Positions 1-8,119 of a stretch of 64,000 nt of DNA are shown one piece after another. The notes under the pieces are model-generated. The model had not been told where the DNA came from. It did not search any database and was given only the letters and a program-made list of their open reading frames with translations. Where the stretch lies: NCBI RefSeq assembly GCF_030122845.1, contig NZ_CP126084.1, positions 1,116,001 through 1,180,000 of the forward strand, written 5' to 3'. This DNA comes from Paenibacillus woosongensis (GTDB lineage: Bacteria > Bacillota > Bacilli > Paenibacillales > Paenibacillaceae). Within the stretch, counting starts at the first letter, position 1, and the number at the start of each line of letters is the position of its first letter. A program made the position numbers and the translations under genes.

Positions 1-208
1 CGTGATGCTGAATCAGGCCAGTACGGATCGCAAGGAGTTGGCGGAACTGCTTAATATTTCGGATCTCCAGCTTTCTTATATTACAAACGTCGATGCCGGG
101 AATGGGCTGTTAAAGGTCGGCAGTTCTCTCGTGCCATTTACAGATAGCTTTCCACGGCATACAAAACTTTACCGTTTGATGACCACGAAACCGGGAGAAT
201 CGCTGTAA
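1..208 (+). CDS. VirB4-like conjugation ATPase, C-terminal fragment
   Basis: Only the last 68 codons are in the window; the 5' part lies upstream. The tail reads YITNVDAGNGLLKVG, then SLVPF, FPRHTKLYRLMTTKP and a stop, which is the characteristic C-terminus of the VirB4/TraE-type ATPase of Tn916-like and CTn-type integrative conjugative elements of Firmicutes. In that family the ATPase energises the type IV secretion channel from the cytoplasmic face of the membrane. The next genes (sigma-like regulator, DUF6075, C40 peptidase) are also typical of such elements. The membrane-channel gene that normally follows VirB4 is absent, so the element looks deleted here. Whether the 5' part is intact cannot be seen. 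Confidence 0.8.
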   Translation, partial: VMLNQASTDRKELAELLNISDLQLSYITNVDAGNGLLKVGSSLVPFTDSFPRHTKLYRLMTTKPGESL

Positions 209-214
209 ACCCTC

Positions 215-252
215 GGCAAGCGGCTGATGAGATGCTTCATCAGCTGCTTGCC
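215..252. repeat. Long hairpin just after the VirB4 fragment
   Basis: A 16-bp stem (215-230 with 237-252) closes on a 6-nt loop; the only imperfection is one G-T wobble. It begins 7 bases after the VirB4 stop. No T-run follows, so it could be a processing or stalling structure rather than a classical terminator. Confidence 0.6.
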
Positions 253-887
253 AATGTATGTAGATTCGACTGGTTACAGCCGTCTGAGACAAGTGGTACT
301 TGCTGGCTAATTGAGTGATGGTTAATTGGAGATGGAAGTCATTCCGGCGTGCAGAAAAAAAATTGACCAGGGCTTAATATGAAGAGTAAAGGTATATTTT
401 ACTATTCTATCGCTAGCGCACGACTACAAGACTATTTAAATTACTCTAGTCCTACGACTGTCGGGTTAGTCTGTTTCCCATTGAGAGGAGTTGTTTCATT
501 ATCGGTCTTTCAAAATACGGATGGTAGCACCTAATCTGCATACATAACTGAACAACAGGGCTTGCTTCTCATCATGGTGTTGCCATGAGAGCGGGAGTTG
601 ATATTGTTGGTTAATATCAAGTCGCGTGCAGCTCGTGCTGCCAGAGAACAGGCCCTAACTGAATTCGCTATCAGGCTCATTGAAGATGTGCCGCTGACGC
701 GTTTGCCATGCTTGCAGAATGGTGTTACACGTTCAGTGGATCAAAGTTCGGACCCTTTGTGTGTACTCTCGGAGGGTCTTTTTTGTTTTTCTTTATTACG
801 CATCAAGTTTAAAGGCGGCACAGGCTGCCGTTCACCTCCTCCTTGTTTTGGCTTGCTTGGCAATCAAAGCAAGGGAGAGGGATGAGA
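253..887. other. Non-coding gap in the conjugative element remnant
   Basis: No convincing gene is seen. Short open frames here lack ribosome sites and recognisable sequence. The stretch holds a terminator-like hairpin at 751-785. In intact elements several conjugation genes sit between VirB4 and the genes that follow, so this gap probably marks a deletion. Confidence 0.5.
751..785 (+). terminator. Intrinsic terminator
   Basis: GACCCT (751-756) pairs with AGGGTC (773-778) and is followed directly by a T-run (779-784). It reads as a plus-strand terminator upstream of the sigma-like gene. Confidence 0.65.
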
Positions 888-1307
888 ATGAAAAAAATCA
901 ATCTTCGCGATATGTATCCTTTCTATCAAACGGATGTCTGGATCGAGGTGGATGAGGAGATCGTACAGGAGATGCGACGTTTCGAATTGCTTGAAAGCGC
1001 TTATAAATTGCGCGCTTATCGCCATAGGGCATATTACTCTCTGGATCGAAACGATGGCATCGAAAACGATATTCTGTTTCCTTCTCGTTCTACTGAAACG
1101 GAGTATGAAGAAATGGCCTTTCGAAGAGAGCTTTATGCAGCGATGTGTCGATTGCCGAAAAAGTCGTTTCGACGTATTTACGCTCATTATTTCCTAGGAA
1201 TGAGTAAGGTCGCTATCGCTCGTGTAGAGCAGGTGGATGAAAAGGCTGTGCGCAAGTCCATCGAAAGCGGGCTGAAAAAGTTGAAACAATTTCTCGGGAA
1301 TAAGTGA
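888..1307 (+). CDS. Sigma-70-like regulator of a conjugative element
   Basis: The 139-residue protein starts MKKINLRDMYPFYQ, contains a YRHRAYYSLDRNDGIE segment and ends in a region-4-like helix-turn-helix (about residues 95-135, with GMSKVAIARVEQVDEKAVRKS). This matches the small sigma-factor-like proteins carried by Firmicutes conjugative elements. Family members are thought to act in transcription of the element. ATG 888 is preferred over the in-frame ATG 882 because GGGAGAGG (about 873-880) then sits at normal spacing. A terminator lies upstream and the DUF6075 gene follows after 121 bp. No promoter was identified. Confidence 0.75.
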   Translation: MKKINLRDMYPFYQTDVWIEVDEEIVQEMRRFELLESAYKLRAYRHRAYYSLDRNDGIENDILFPSRSTETEYEEMAFRRELYAAMCRLPKKSFRRIYAHYFLGMSKVAIARVEQVDEKAVRKSIESGLKKLKQFLGNK

Positions 1308-1369
1308 TTTTGAATCATAGGGTCCGATTTTATTCCCAAAATGAAAGGGCTATTAGAGGGTGATGTTCA

Positions 1370-1405
1370 AGGCGACGATTGCGGTTATATGACTAATCGT
1401 CGCCT
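1370..1405. promoter_or_regulatory. Perfect hairpin directly before a ribosome site
   Basis: AGGCGACGATT (1370-1380) and AATCGTCGCCT (1395-1405) form a perfect 11-bp inverted repeat with a 14-nt loop. It ends 5 bases before GAAAGGAG (1411-1418) of the next gene. There is no T-run. A role in translation control or as a protein-binding operator is possible but is inference. Confidence 0.5.
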
Positions 1406-1428
1406 ACTATGAAAGGAGTGCTAGAGTT

Positions 1429-1836
1429 ATGTTTCCCGGTATGTTTTGTGATGTGGAACACGAAAAGTTTTACAGTGAAATGCTGAGCCGTTTTCATCGC
1501 CAAGATGCCTATCATCGTGCGTTGTTTTACACGTTAGGCTTGACGCGAGAAACGAGGACGCATATTCAGGACCTGTTTGACTTTTCAAACGACAGCATCC
1601 GACCGAAAGGTTTAAAGGCCTTCTGGCAAACAGGTACTTCCCTTCGAGCAAGCCGCTTGGCCTTTAATCTGTGGAACGGATGGGCAGAAGAACAGCAGGA
1701 ACGGGATTCCACGCCGCACGAGTTGTTTGATTGTCGTTTTGCGCCTTATTTCTTTGAGGCGTTACGCTTGCGTTATCCGGAATATTGCAGGAGTCACGAC
1801 CGGGTTCCCCAACGAATGAACGGTCCAACCCGCTAG
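1429..1836 (+). CDS. DUF6075 family protein
   Basis: The 135-residue protein opens MFPGMFCDVEHEKFYSEML and contains YHRALFYTLGLTRETRTHI and SLRASRLAFNLWNGW, the pattern of the DUF6075 proteins common in conjugative elements of Clostridia and Bacilli. Their function is unknown. GAAAGGAG lies about 10 bases before ATG 1429. The gene sits between the sigma-like regulator and the C40 peptidase, 25 bp before the latter, so the two are probably co-transcribed. No signal peptide or membrane segment is present. Confidence 0.75.
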   Translation: MFPGMFCDVEHEKFYSEMLSRFHRQDAYHRALFYTLGLTRETRTHIQDLFDFSNDSIRPKGLKAFWQTGTSLRASRLAFNLWNGWAEEQQERDSTPHELFDCRFAPYFFEALRLRYPEYCRSHDRVPQRMNGPTR

Positions 1837-1861
1837 TGGATATGCCAGGAGGGCAACCTTG

Positions 1862-4042
1862 ATGAAGGACATAAAGACAAGGACACGTGTGAAAACCATA
1901 AAAAAGCTGGATCGATTCTCCAACTTGATGGAAAAAGCAAAGCCTGTAGATTTGCGTTCTAAACATAGGTCATCTAATCGTCATGAATCGGAATCTACAG
2001 GTTCCTCTGTGGTACACGCGCAAAACCAATCCGTGAGGGCGGCAAAGACCACGCTGCGCAACGGGATGCGCATCAGTTCAGGTGTGAGCAAAGGAGCAAT
2101 TCGTCTTCTTTGGAAAAAACGGGAGCGCTTGATAGGGACGGAGAAAGAGAAAGAAACCATGCCTCAGCAATCGGGGGAAACGTCAAGCGGTCGGCGTTCA
2201 GGTAAGCAAAGCGGCATTCAAGCAAGCAAACGTTCGGTTGTTTCTGATAAACAGCAAACGCTGTCCGCTCATTCAACAGGTGTCATACAAGGAAGAGATA
2301 ATCGTCAGGCTATACATTCATCTTCCCAAACCAAGCGACCATTGCGTTTGCGGAAGCCTGTTGGCGGGAAATATCCTTTGTTTTCCATGACAGTGACAGG
2401 AAAACAGCGGCATATTCATCAAATGGTACGGGCCAGGATTGTTAGTCGGAGACTAGCTCAACAACCCCAGGCTCAAGCTAAAAGTGAAACACAGTTAAAC
2501 CCGATGTCAAAACCTGTCGAGAAGCGTGTCACGACCACGAACACCCTATTCAAGACTACCGTGCGTTCTCGTGACAAACGTTCGAGTCTACAACCCCGTG
2601 AAATGACAATCGGGAGGAAACGAATTCCCGCCCCCGTTTGTTCTTCCGCTCATAAGCTGGTGAAGCCGCATGCAGGTGTATCCAGGCGTGTCAAAACGGG
2701 CGGTAAAGTCACCAAGGTGCTTTCCCATTCAGTAAAGCCGATTCATCAGTCTAACCAAGAAAAAGGACAGGTCCATAATCCAACAGATAGGATGAAACAT
2801 AAAGCCAGGGAAGCGCAAAGAGCAGCCTTTCGATTGATGACCATGCACCGTTCAAAGCAGCGGCTGCAAGCTGTTGCCAGATGGAACATTCGCATGATTC
2901 GTGTAGCGGCCAAAATGACTGCGGTACTCGCCAAAGGCATGATCGCTCTTTTAGGTGTTAGCGGTACGGTGATCATCTTGCTATGCATCATGATGGCTGT
3001 TGCTGCGGTTGTATCATCTCCTTTTGGCATCTTTGTCTCCAGTGATAATACGGATAGCGATGTATTACCGCTTTCTGACATCGTACAAGACATGGACAAC
3101 GAATTTGCTGTCCGACTGGAGGACATACGTCGGGATGCAGGCTCAGTGGATCGTGTAGAAATCCATTATCTCGGAAGCGCTGATAATACTCGCATCGATA
3201 ACTGGATGGACGTCATCGCGGTCTTTGCGGTTCGTACCGTAATGGACAGCGAAAACGGCATGGACGTAGCCACACTGGACGCCACTCGGGTGGATGTGAT
3301 TCGCTCCGTCTTTTGGGACATGAATGAACTGGACTCTTACGTGGAAACGATTGAACACAGGGAAACGATTACGGTGGAACATGAAGATGGGAGCACGAGT
3401 GAGGAAACGATTACCTGGTATGAGTCGGTGTTGCACATTACAGTTGCCAGTCACACTGCTGGGCAGCAGGCCGACATCTATGACTTTACAATCGAACAAA
3501 GAGAGATCATGCATGAAATGTTGTCGGCGGAGTTCCGCCCGCTCATGTTCGCGCTTCTCGGTAAAGATATGGATGTTGGGTTAACGACTGAGCAGCTTGA
3601 AATCGTTTATCACGATCTGCCGAAAGGGGAATGGGGCGGTGAAGCTGTCCGCTTGGCATTGACTCGCTTGGGCGATCCATACAGTCAAGTTTTGGCCGGG
3701 CAAGACCGCTATACAGATTGCAGTTATCTTGTTCAATGGGTGTACCGGCAGTTGAGCATTCAGTTGCCGCGGACGGCGGCTGAACAAGCCAGACATTGTG
3801 TCGATAACGGGTGGACAATCCGTTTTGAAGATTTGGCTCCGGGCGATTTGGTCTTTTGGAGCTATGCCAGCAATGGTCGGTTTATGGACATTACCCATGT
3901 TGGCATCTATGCCGGAAACGGCAAGGTCGTCGATGCTTCATCCACTCGCGGACAAGTGGTTTACCGGAATTTGTTTGACGCCGATCAGCAGGTGCTGTAT
4001 GGGCGCCCGTTTCAAATGAACGTACAAAATGTTTATAGCTAA
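1862..4042 (+). CDS. CD1108-type mobile-element protein with C40 (NlpC/P60) peptidase
   Basis: About 726 residues. Residues 1-330 are very basic and low in complexity. One membrane segment follows (about 355-385, LGVSGTVIILLCIMMAVAAVV), then an extracellular region, and a C-terminal NlpC/P60 domain from about residue 580. The catalytic Cys620 lies in YTDCSYLVQWVYRQL and His679 in DITHVGIYAGNGK. Enzymes of this family cut peptidoglycan stem peptides; in conjugative elements they open the wall for the DNA-transfer channel. The layout matches Tn916 Orf14-like and CD1108-family proteins. ATG 1862 is chosen (AGGAGGG at 1847-1853); a TTG one codon earlier is possible. It is the last conjugation gene before the defence island. 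Confidence 0.85.
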   Translation: MKDIKTRTRVKTIKKLDRFSNLMEKAKPVDLRSKHRSSNRHESESTGSSVVHAQNQSVRAAKTTLRNGMRISSGVSKGAIRLLWKKRERLIGTEKEKETMPQQSGETSSGRRSGKQSGIQASKRSVVSDKQQTLSAHSTGVIQGRDNRQAIHSSSQTKRPLRLRKPVGGKYPLFSMTVTGKQRHIHQMVRARIVSRRLAQQPQAQAKSETQLNPMSKPVEKRVTTTNTLFKTTVRSRDKRSSLQPREMTIGRKRIPAPVCSSAHKLVKPHAGVSRRVKTGGKVTKVLSHSVKPIHQSNQEKGQVHNPTDRMKHKAREAQRAAFRLMTMHRSKQRLQAVARWNIRMIRVAAKMTAVLAKGMIALLGVSGTVIILLCIMMAVAAVVSSPFGIFVSSDNTDSDVLPLSDIVQDMDNEFAVRLEDIRRDAGSVDRVEIHYLGSADNTRIDNWMDVIAVFAVRTVMDSENGMDVATLDATRVDVIRSVFWDMNELDSYVETIEHRETITVEHEDGSTSEETITWYESVLHITVASHTAGQQADIYDFTIEQREIMHEMLSAEFRPLMFALLGKDMDVGLTTEQLEIVYHDLPKGEWGGEAVRLALTRLGDPYSQVLAGQDRYTDCSYLVQWVYRQLSIQLPRTAAEQARHCVDNGWTIRFEDLAPGDLVFWSYASNGRFMDITHVGIYAGNGKVVDASSTRGQVVYRNLFDADQQVLYGRPFQMNVQNVYS

Positions 4043-4046
4043 AAAC

Positions 4047-4083
4047 AAAGTAACCCCGGGGAAAACTCTCCCGAGGTTACTTT
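4047..4083 (+). terminator. Terminator-like hairpin after the C40 peptidase gene
   Basis: A 14-bp stem with one C-A mismatch (4047-4060 with 4070-4083) starts 4 bases after the stop codon. Its T-run is only the TTT at the end of the stem. It probably ends the conjugation transcript. Confidence 0.65.
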
Positions 4084-4323
4084 GACCGATGCTTTCGGAT
4101 TATGACTCCATTCTAAACGATTATTTGCTAAATCGCTACGCTTGTCTTTTTCTAAATGTTAGTTCAAATCATGAATTGTTAAATGTTTGTTCTGTAAATC
4201 GCTTCCGGAAAAAGCTAAGAATCAGAGCAGGTAGTGACATCATAAGTTTGATCTCTTCTGTTACATATTCTGATTTCAATCGTCATCATATAATAGACAA
4301 CATGACTATAGCATTATTTCGGT
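4084..4323. other. AT-rich spacer, no supported gene
   Basis: A plus-strand open frame of 83 codons starts at 4089, but it has no ribosome site and no recognisable sequence. Nothing else is seen. Confidence 0.4.
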
Positions 4324-4725
4324 TTAAGAAATTTGAATGAAATACGATGTAATCGTCTTTATTTTTGCATTTCTCCCAAAACCTCTGAAATTATATACAT
4401 CACAAAAAGCAAACCTTTGCTGATCATGGAATGCTAAAATTCCATTTACTGAACCCGCGTTTCCGTGGGTGATGATGTTGTGGATGTGTAATTGTTGAAC
4501 TTTTCGATTATTCATGTGATTCAGTGCTTTTTCAAAATCGGCTTTTCCTCGCTTGATGTGATCTCCGATGACTTCCCAAACGATATCATCCGTCACCCAT
4601 GCCATACAAAAGTCTACTTCAAGTTTGGCAAAAGCGATGCTGAGATCTCTAAGAAGTTCTTTTTTCGGCGCATTCCCACAATTTTCGGCGCATTCTACTC
4701 TTAAGTTTTCAGAATGAGTATTCAT
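4324..4725 (-). CDS. NTF2-like / SnoaL-like domain protein
   Basis: 133 residues. The protein has the alpha-plus-beta pattern of the NTF2-like superfamily: an N-terminal helix, then DDIVWEVIGDHIKRGKADFEKAL, then strands around HIHNIITHGNAGSVNGIL and FAFCDVYNF. Such proteins are small binding proteins or enzymes of very varied function, so no substrate can be given. The start is well supported by TAGGAGG at about 4733-4739 on the minus strand. It follows cap3 on the same strand after 171 bp, but nothing ties it to CBASS. The cysteine-containing N-terminus (VECAENCG) is not usual for the fold. Confidence 0.65.
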   Translation of the reverse strand: MNTHSENLRVECAENCGNAPKKELLRDLSIAFAKLEVDFCMAWVTDDIVWEVIGDHIKRGKADFEKALNHMNNRKVQQLHIHNIITHGNAGSVNGILAFHDQQRFAFCDVYNFRGFGRNAKIKTITSYFIQIS

Positions 4726-4896
4726 CGTTACCTCCTAATGACCCCGACATATAATCAGGGTCATTATCGCGCATCTTATTGGAATATTCATTGTGAAATC
4801 AATGATAACGGGCTATTTTTGACTATTTAATCGGCACCCAAATTTCGGTTTTGGCTGCGGGGCTTGATGGGTCAGGTGCTCGATGAAAATAAAGCA

Positions 4897-5370
4897 TTAG
4901 ACTGAGATGCGTTGTTCTAGTTGTTTTAGCGAAGTATCACTTCCAACAAATTGCACAGCAACATACTTTTCTTCTGTCCCTACTATAACCAAAAAGAGGA
5001 AATCTATGCTCATCTTGGAATCACGTAGCATGTTAGTTATTAATTTTCGATCAACTGAAGATGGTCTAGGTACAGGCTCAGGGTGGGTATGCCATTCGCC
5101 TAAGTATATTACCTCTCCATTAGAAGATCTCCACGCTAAATCTACGAACCACTGGGCTCTTTTTACATTCCGTTCAAAAAAATACCGTCCTGATTTATCA
5201 CCAGGACCCGGAGTCGTAATTTGTTGTATAATAATTTGATCGTCAAATATTCGGCCCAGAAGGATACCGCCTGCTTCGTGTTGCTTTTTCTTGACTTGTC
5301 TATACGAATTGAGTATGTCAACAACCTCATCCGTAAACTTTACCAATTTATCTCCAAATATATATTCCAT
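4897..5370 (-). CDS. cap3: CBASS Cap3, JAB/JAMM isopeptidase
   Basis: 157 residues, one JAB (Mov34/MPN) domain. The zinc-site residues are visible: Glu32 in HEAGGILLG and the JAMM motif GEWHTHPEPVPRPSSVD with His94, His96 and Asp107. Cap3 is the deconjugating peptidase of type II CBASS; it removes the CD-NTase from targets to which Cap2 has joined it. The ATG touches the TAA of cap2 with no spacing, so translation is probably coupled. It is the last gene of the operon. The small size and position after an E1-E2 fusion separate it from RadC-type JAB proteins. Confidence 0.92.
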   Translation of the reverse strand: MEYIFGDKLVKFTDEVVDILNSYRQVKKKQHEAGGILLGRIFDDQIIIQQITTPGPGDKSGRYFFERNVKRAQWFVDLAWRSSNGEVIYLGEWHTHPEPVPRPSSVDRKLITNMLRDSKMSIDFLFLVIVGTEEKYVAVQFVGSDTSLKQLEQRISV

Positions 5371-7155
5371 TTAGTTCGAGCAACCTTTGCAATTTGTTCG
5401 TTCCCTGATTGTACGAATGCGAACGGAATAGCTGTCCGCCGCAACCCACATTGAAGATATTTTTCTCTTGTTTAGTCTTTGTTCCTTTAAGTTACCTAGC
5501 CAGGTAAATATAGTATTCTCCTGCACATTACCAGACAAAGCATCTCGAAGAAAAAGCATTAAATCGTTAATGAATCTTTTTAATTCTAGTGCGCCATACG
5601 GAACGAATGTGCTTTGGCAACCAGCTTCTCTTTTTGTAAATTCACCTGGATTAAAGAGTACGCTTTGAATGAAACGGTGTTGTTCATCAAACAAACATTG
5701 AAAACAGCCATTTTTAGTTGGGTCGACCCAAACTGCATGCGCCCCCGCCAGATAAGGTTCAACCCAAACGAATAATATAGGCTTTTCAATTATTCGCTCT
5801 TGAATTAGTTTATTAATGCGAAACTCTGTGGGGAGATGTCCTACCGCGACAACTGAAAAATCACAATTGTTCAGTATGGATTCATAACTGACAAGCAATT
5901 TTAATATATCTTCCGGGTAGCAAGCGACTTCACAATTTGGAAAATGTGACGTAATCATCTTTTGCAGAGCGTCAACTTTTTTCTTTCCAACATCACTTGC
6001 TCCGCAAACATGTCGAGCTATATTGTCAAAAGTTAATATATCCTTATCAACAAAAAGAAACTCTTCAACACCAATATCCGCTAAAGAACGTGCAATATGA
6101 CTTCCAACTGACCCACATCCGACTATTCCGACTCTTAACCCACTCTCGACATTTCCGTCTCCGCCACGAATAAATAAATAATCTTTATCAACTCTTTTAA
6201 TGGTATGCTTCAATAACTTAAGATCTCCGAAATCCCTCGTCAATTCAAGTAGTGCATTTTTTCTGCCAGGCCTGAACCCCTTCAATCCTGTCTTCTTTTT
6301 CTTCTTGCCTTTAAATGCTGAGGTAGAAATTAAAATATTCTCCCCATGTTCCCATACTCCAATAACTTTGCTGCTACCATAAGGGATGGAAAAAACAATT
6401 GTACTAGGCCTATTATCTCTATCCAAGAATTTCAAGAGTGTCTTTAGCGAATCACGAGAAAAGCTTCTGAGTCTCTGCAATAGTTCGCGGTTGTTCCTTG
6501 GAAATGGTGGAATTCCAATAGATTGTAATGGAAGGTAGAGAGCCTTTTTCCGCTTATCATATATTTTCCCGCCAACTTGCAGTATCCATCTTTGCCCATC
6601 GACTCTTGAATCGGCGAACAATAGTTGATTACCCCAAGAAGGATGGTGGAAGCTTATGGCTTCAATGATTTTGGGGTCATCAGTCAATTTAATAAGTGAC
6701 AAATATTGATTAGTCGATTCCTGTCCCCAATAACTTTCGAATTCATCCATGTATTCCGTAATATTTAGTTTGTTCTTCCCGGTGTAGATGAGTTGTTGAG
6801 CCTTTTGAATAATTTCTTTTATCACACCTATTGGGTCAACCGCATTTGGATGAGCTTGATCGGAATCAAATGTGCATAGGACTTGTTCCGCATCTAAATG
6901 CGGAATTGGGTAAAGCTCTGAGAAATACGGTTCGGGAATAACTACTTTCGGAAAAGAGTCTGGATAATTATATGGGATCGCGATTATTATTTCTATACTT
7001 TCTTCATTCAATTTAATCCTAAATGCTTTAGGATAATTTCGATCATTAAATTCCTTGTCGGTTTCTTCTACAGCGCCGTATGAATTTATAAGATGGAGTG
7101 TTACTAGCTGTAACACTCCATCATAATATTCCTCAAGTTTACGCAGATCTTCCAT
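5371..7155 (-). CDS. cap2: CBASS Cap2, E2-E1 fusion conjugating enzyme
   Basis: 594 residues. The N-terminal E2-like domain (about 1-150) carries the candidate catalytic Cys94 in AEQVLCTFDSDQ. A linker domain follows. The ThiF/E1 domain has the nucleotide loop RVGIVGCGSVGSHIARSL (341-358), Asp370 in FVDKD, and a candidate E1 cysteine at 513 in KREAGCQSTFVPYG. In characterised type II CBASS, Cap2 adenylates the CD-NTase C-terminus and joins it to other molecules, which primes the enzyme. The spacing of the two cysteines matches the known family. The start overlaps the CD-NTase stop by 17 bp. A lysine run (FKGKKKKKTG, about 281-290) lies just before the E1 domain. Confidence 0.93.
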   Translation of the reverse strand: MEDLRKLEEYYDGVLQLVTLHLINSYGAVEETDKEFNDRNYPKAFRIKLNEESIEIIIAIPYNYPDSFPKVVIPEPYFSELYPIPHLDAEQVLCTFDSDQAHPNAVDPIGVIKEIIQKAQQLIYTGKNKLNITEYMDEFESYWGQESTNQYLSLIKLTDDPKIIEAISFHHPSWGNQLLFADSRVDGQRWILQVGGKIYDKRKKALYLPLQSIGIPPFPRNNRELLQRLRSFSRDSLKTLLKFLDRDNRPSTIVFSIPYGSSKVIGVWEHGENILISTSAFKGKKKKKTGLKGFRPGRKNALLELTRDFGDLKLLKHTIKRVDKDYLFIRGGDGNVESGLRVGIVGCGSVGSHIARSLADIGVEEFLFVDKDILTFDNIARHVCGASDVGKKKVDALQKMITSHFPNCEVACYPEDILKLLVSYESILNNCDFSVVAVGHLPTEFRINKLIQERIIEKPILFVWVEPYLAGAHAVWVDPTKNGCFQCLFDEQHRFIQSVLFNPGEFTKREAGCQSTFVPYGALELKRFINDLMLFLRDALSGNVQENTIFTWLGNLKEQRLNKRKISSMWVAADSYSVRIRTIRERTNCKGCSN

Positions 7156-8119
7156 GGTTACCTAAAACTGCTGCCGAATTGGTTTGAATGGCAGAATTAC
7201 TCCCTTTATTCTCATCTTTGGGTGGTTGATATTCAGGGAATCGTGAACCGAAAATTTTTCTCCACTTCTTTGAAGCCTCGGTTTTATCCTGATTTTCTAA
7301 AGCTTCCCCACCTTTTTTGATAAGATCTTCAAGCTTGTTCAGGAAATTTGATCTTCTCGTTTCTGACCAGTTATCAAAGAGTTCCTCGCCAGGTACTACT
7401 GGCCTAACTAAAGAAAACGATTCAGAAAGCGTGTTATGAATTTCCTTTGCTGTTGCTACCAATGCTGCATCGTCTTCATCAGGATAATCGCTTACAAAAT
7501 GATTGGCTGCAAGTATTGTCAGGATCATTCCACTTGGAAACTTGGTATCGCTCTCCTTATAATCCTTCCATGCTTTCAGATACCGAACCAGTCTCTTTAA
7601 TTGGTCTCCTTTTATTTGAACTTCACCCTTAAACCAATCGGTTAAAGCCTTGGGGTCACTGGTAATCCATCCTTTAGATTTGTGTGCGAGCTTTGGACTT
7701 TGGTCGTCTTTTTTGATGTAAATCGGTAAATCGACGTGGTAATTTGCTTTATATATAACCCTGACACACGTATTTTTATCTACAGGTTCCTCACTGGTAT
7801 GGCCTTTTGTGGCCTTAACAATCCAGCTATGAACAGTTGATGGGGTAGGCCAATCGCCCTCATCGGAGTTCTTTAAGTGTTCCAAATATATGCCGTCATC
7901 AATATCATATTCACCATCAATAGGAGTTACCGTAGTATTCATCATGTATGAGCCCTGGCCATAAAACTTGGGCTTTTTCACATCTAATTCTTCAGAAAAA
8001 TACTTCTTAATTTTATCCCGCAACGCATTCCTGGATGTTCGTAAACTTTCTTTTTTGTCAGATTTAAGATAGATTTCATCATCATGAAATTTAATGAACA
8101 AGTCATGACAATTTGACAT
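7139..8119 (-). CDS. CBASS CD-NTase (cGAS/DncV-like nucleotidyltransferase)
   Basis: 326 residues from ATG 8119, which has AGGAGG at normal spacing; the open frame extends 40 codons further upstream into capV but without a ribosome site. The nucleotidyltransferase core is clear: GQGSY (54-58) and the metal-binding YDIDDGIYL with Asp72 and Asp74, plus a third acidic residue, Asp130 in YHVDLPIYI. On sensing phage, such enzymes make a cyclic di- or oligonucleotide that activates the effector. The product and clade cannot be set from sequence alone. The C-terminus ends in a flexible tail, GNHGRSA, with a small final residue, as expected for a Cap2 substrate. The start overlaps the capV stop by 17 bp. 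Confidence 0.93.
   Translation of the reverse strand: MSNCHDLFIKFHDDEIYLKSDKKESLRTSRNALRDKIKKYFSEELDVKKPKFYGQGSYMMNTTVTPIDGEYDIDDGIYLEHLKNSDEGDWPTPSTVHSWIVKATKGHTSEEPVDKNTCVRVIYKANYHVDLPIYIKKDDQSPKLAHKSKGWITSDPKALTDWFKGEVQIKGDQLKRLVRYLKAWKDYKESDTKFPSGMILTILAANHFVSDYPDEDDAALVATAKEIHNTLSESFSLVRPVVPGEELFDNWSETRRSNFLNKLEDLIKKGGEALENQDKTEASKKWRKIFGSRFPEYQPPKDENKGSNSAIQTNSAAVLGNHGRSA

Noticed and set aside
598..885. Open frame of 95 codons in the conjugative element gap
   Set aside because: No ribosome site, no recognisable sequence, and a terminator lies inside it.
4089..4340. 83-codon plus-strand frame after the C40 peptidase gene
   Set aside because: No ribosome site and no recognisable sequence; it starts inside the spacer after a terminator-like hairpin.
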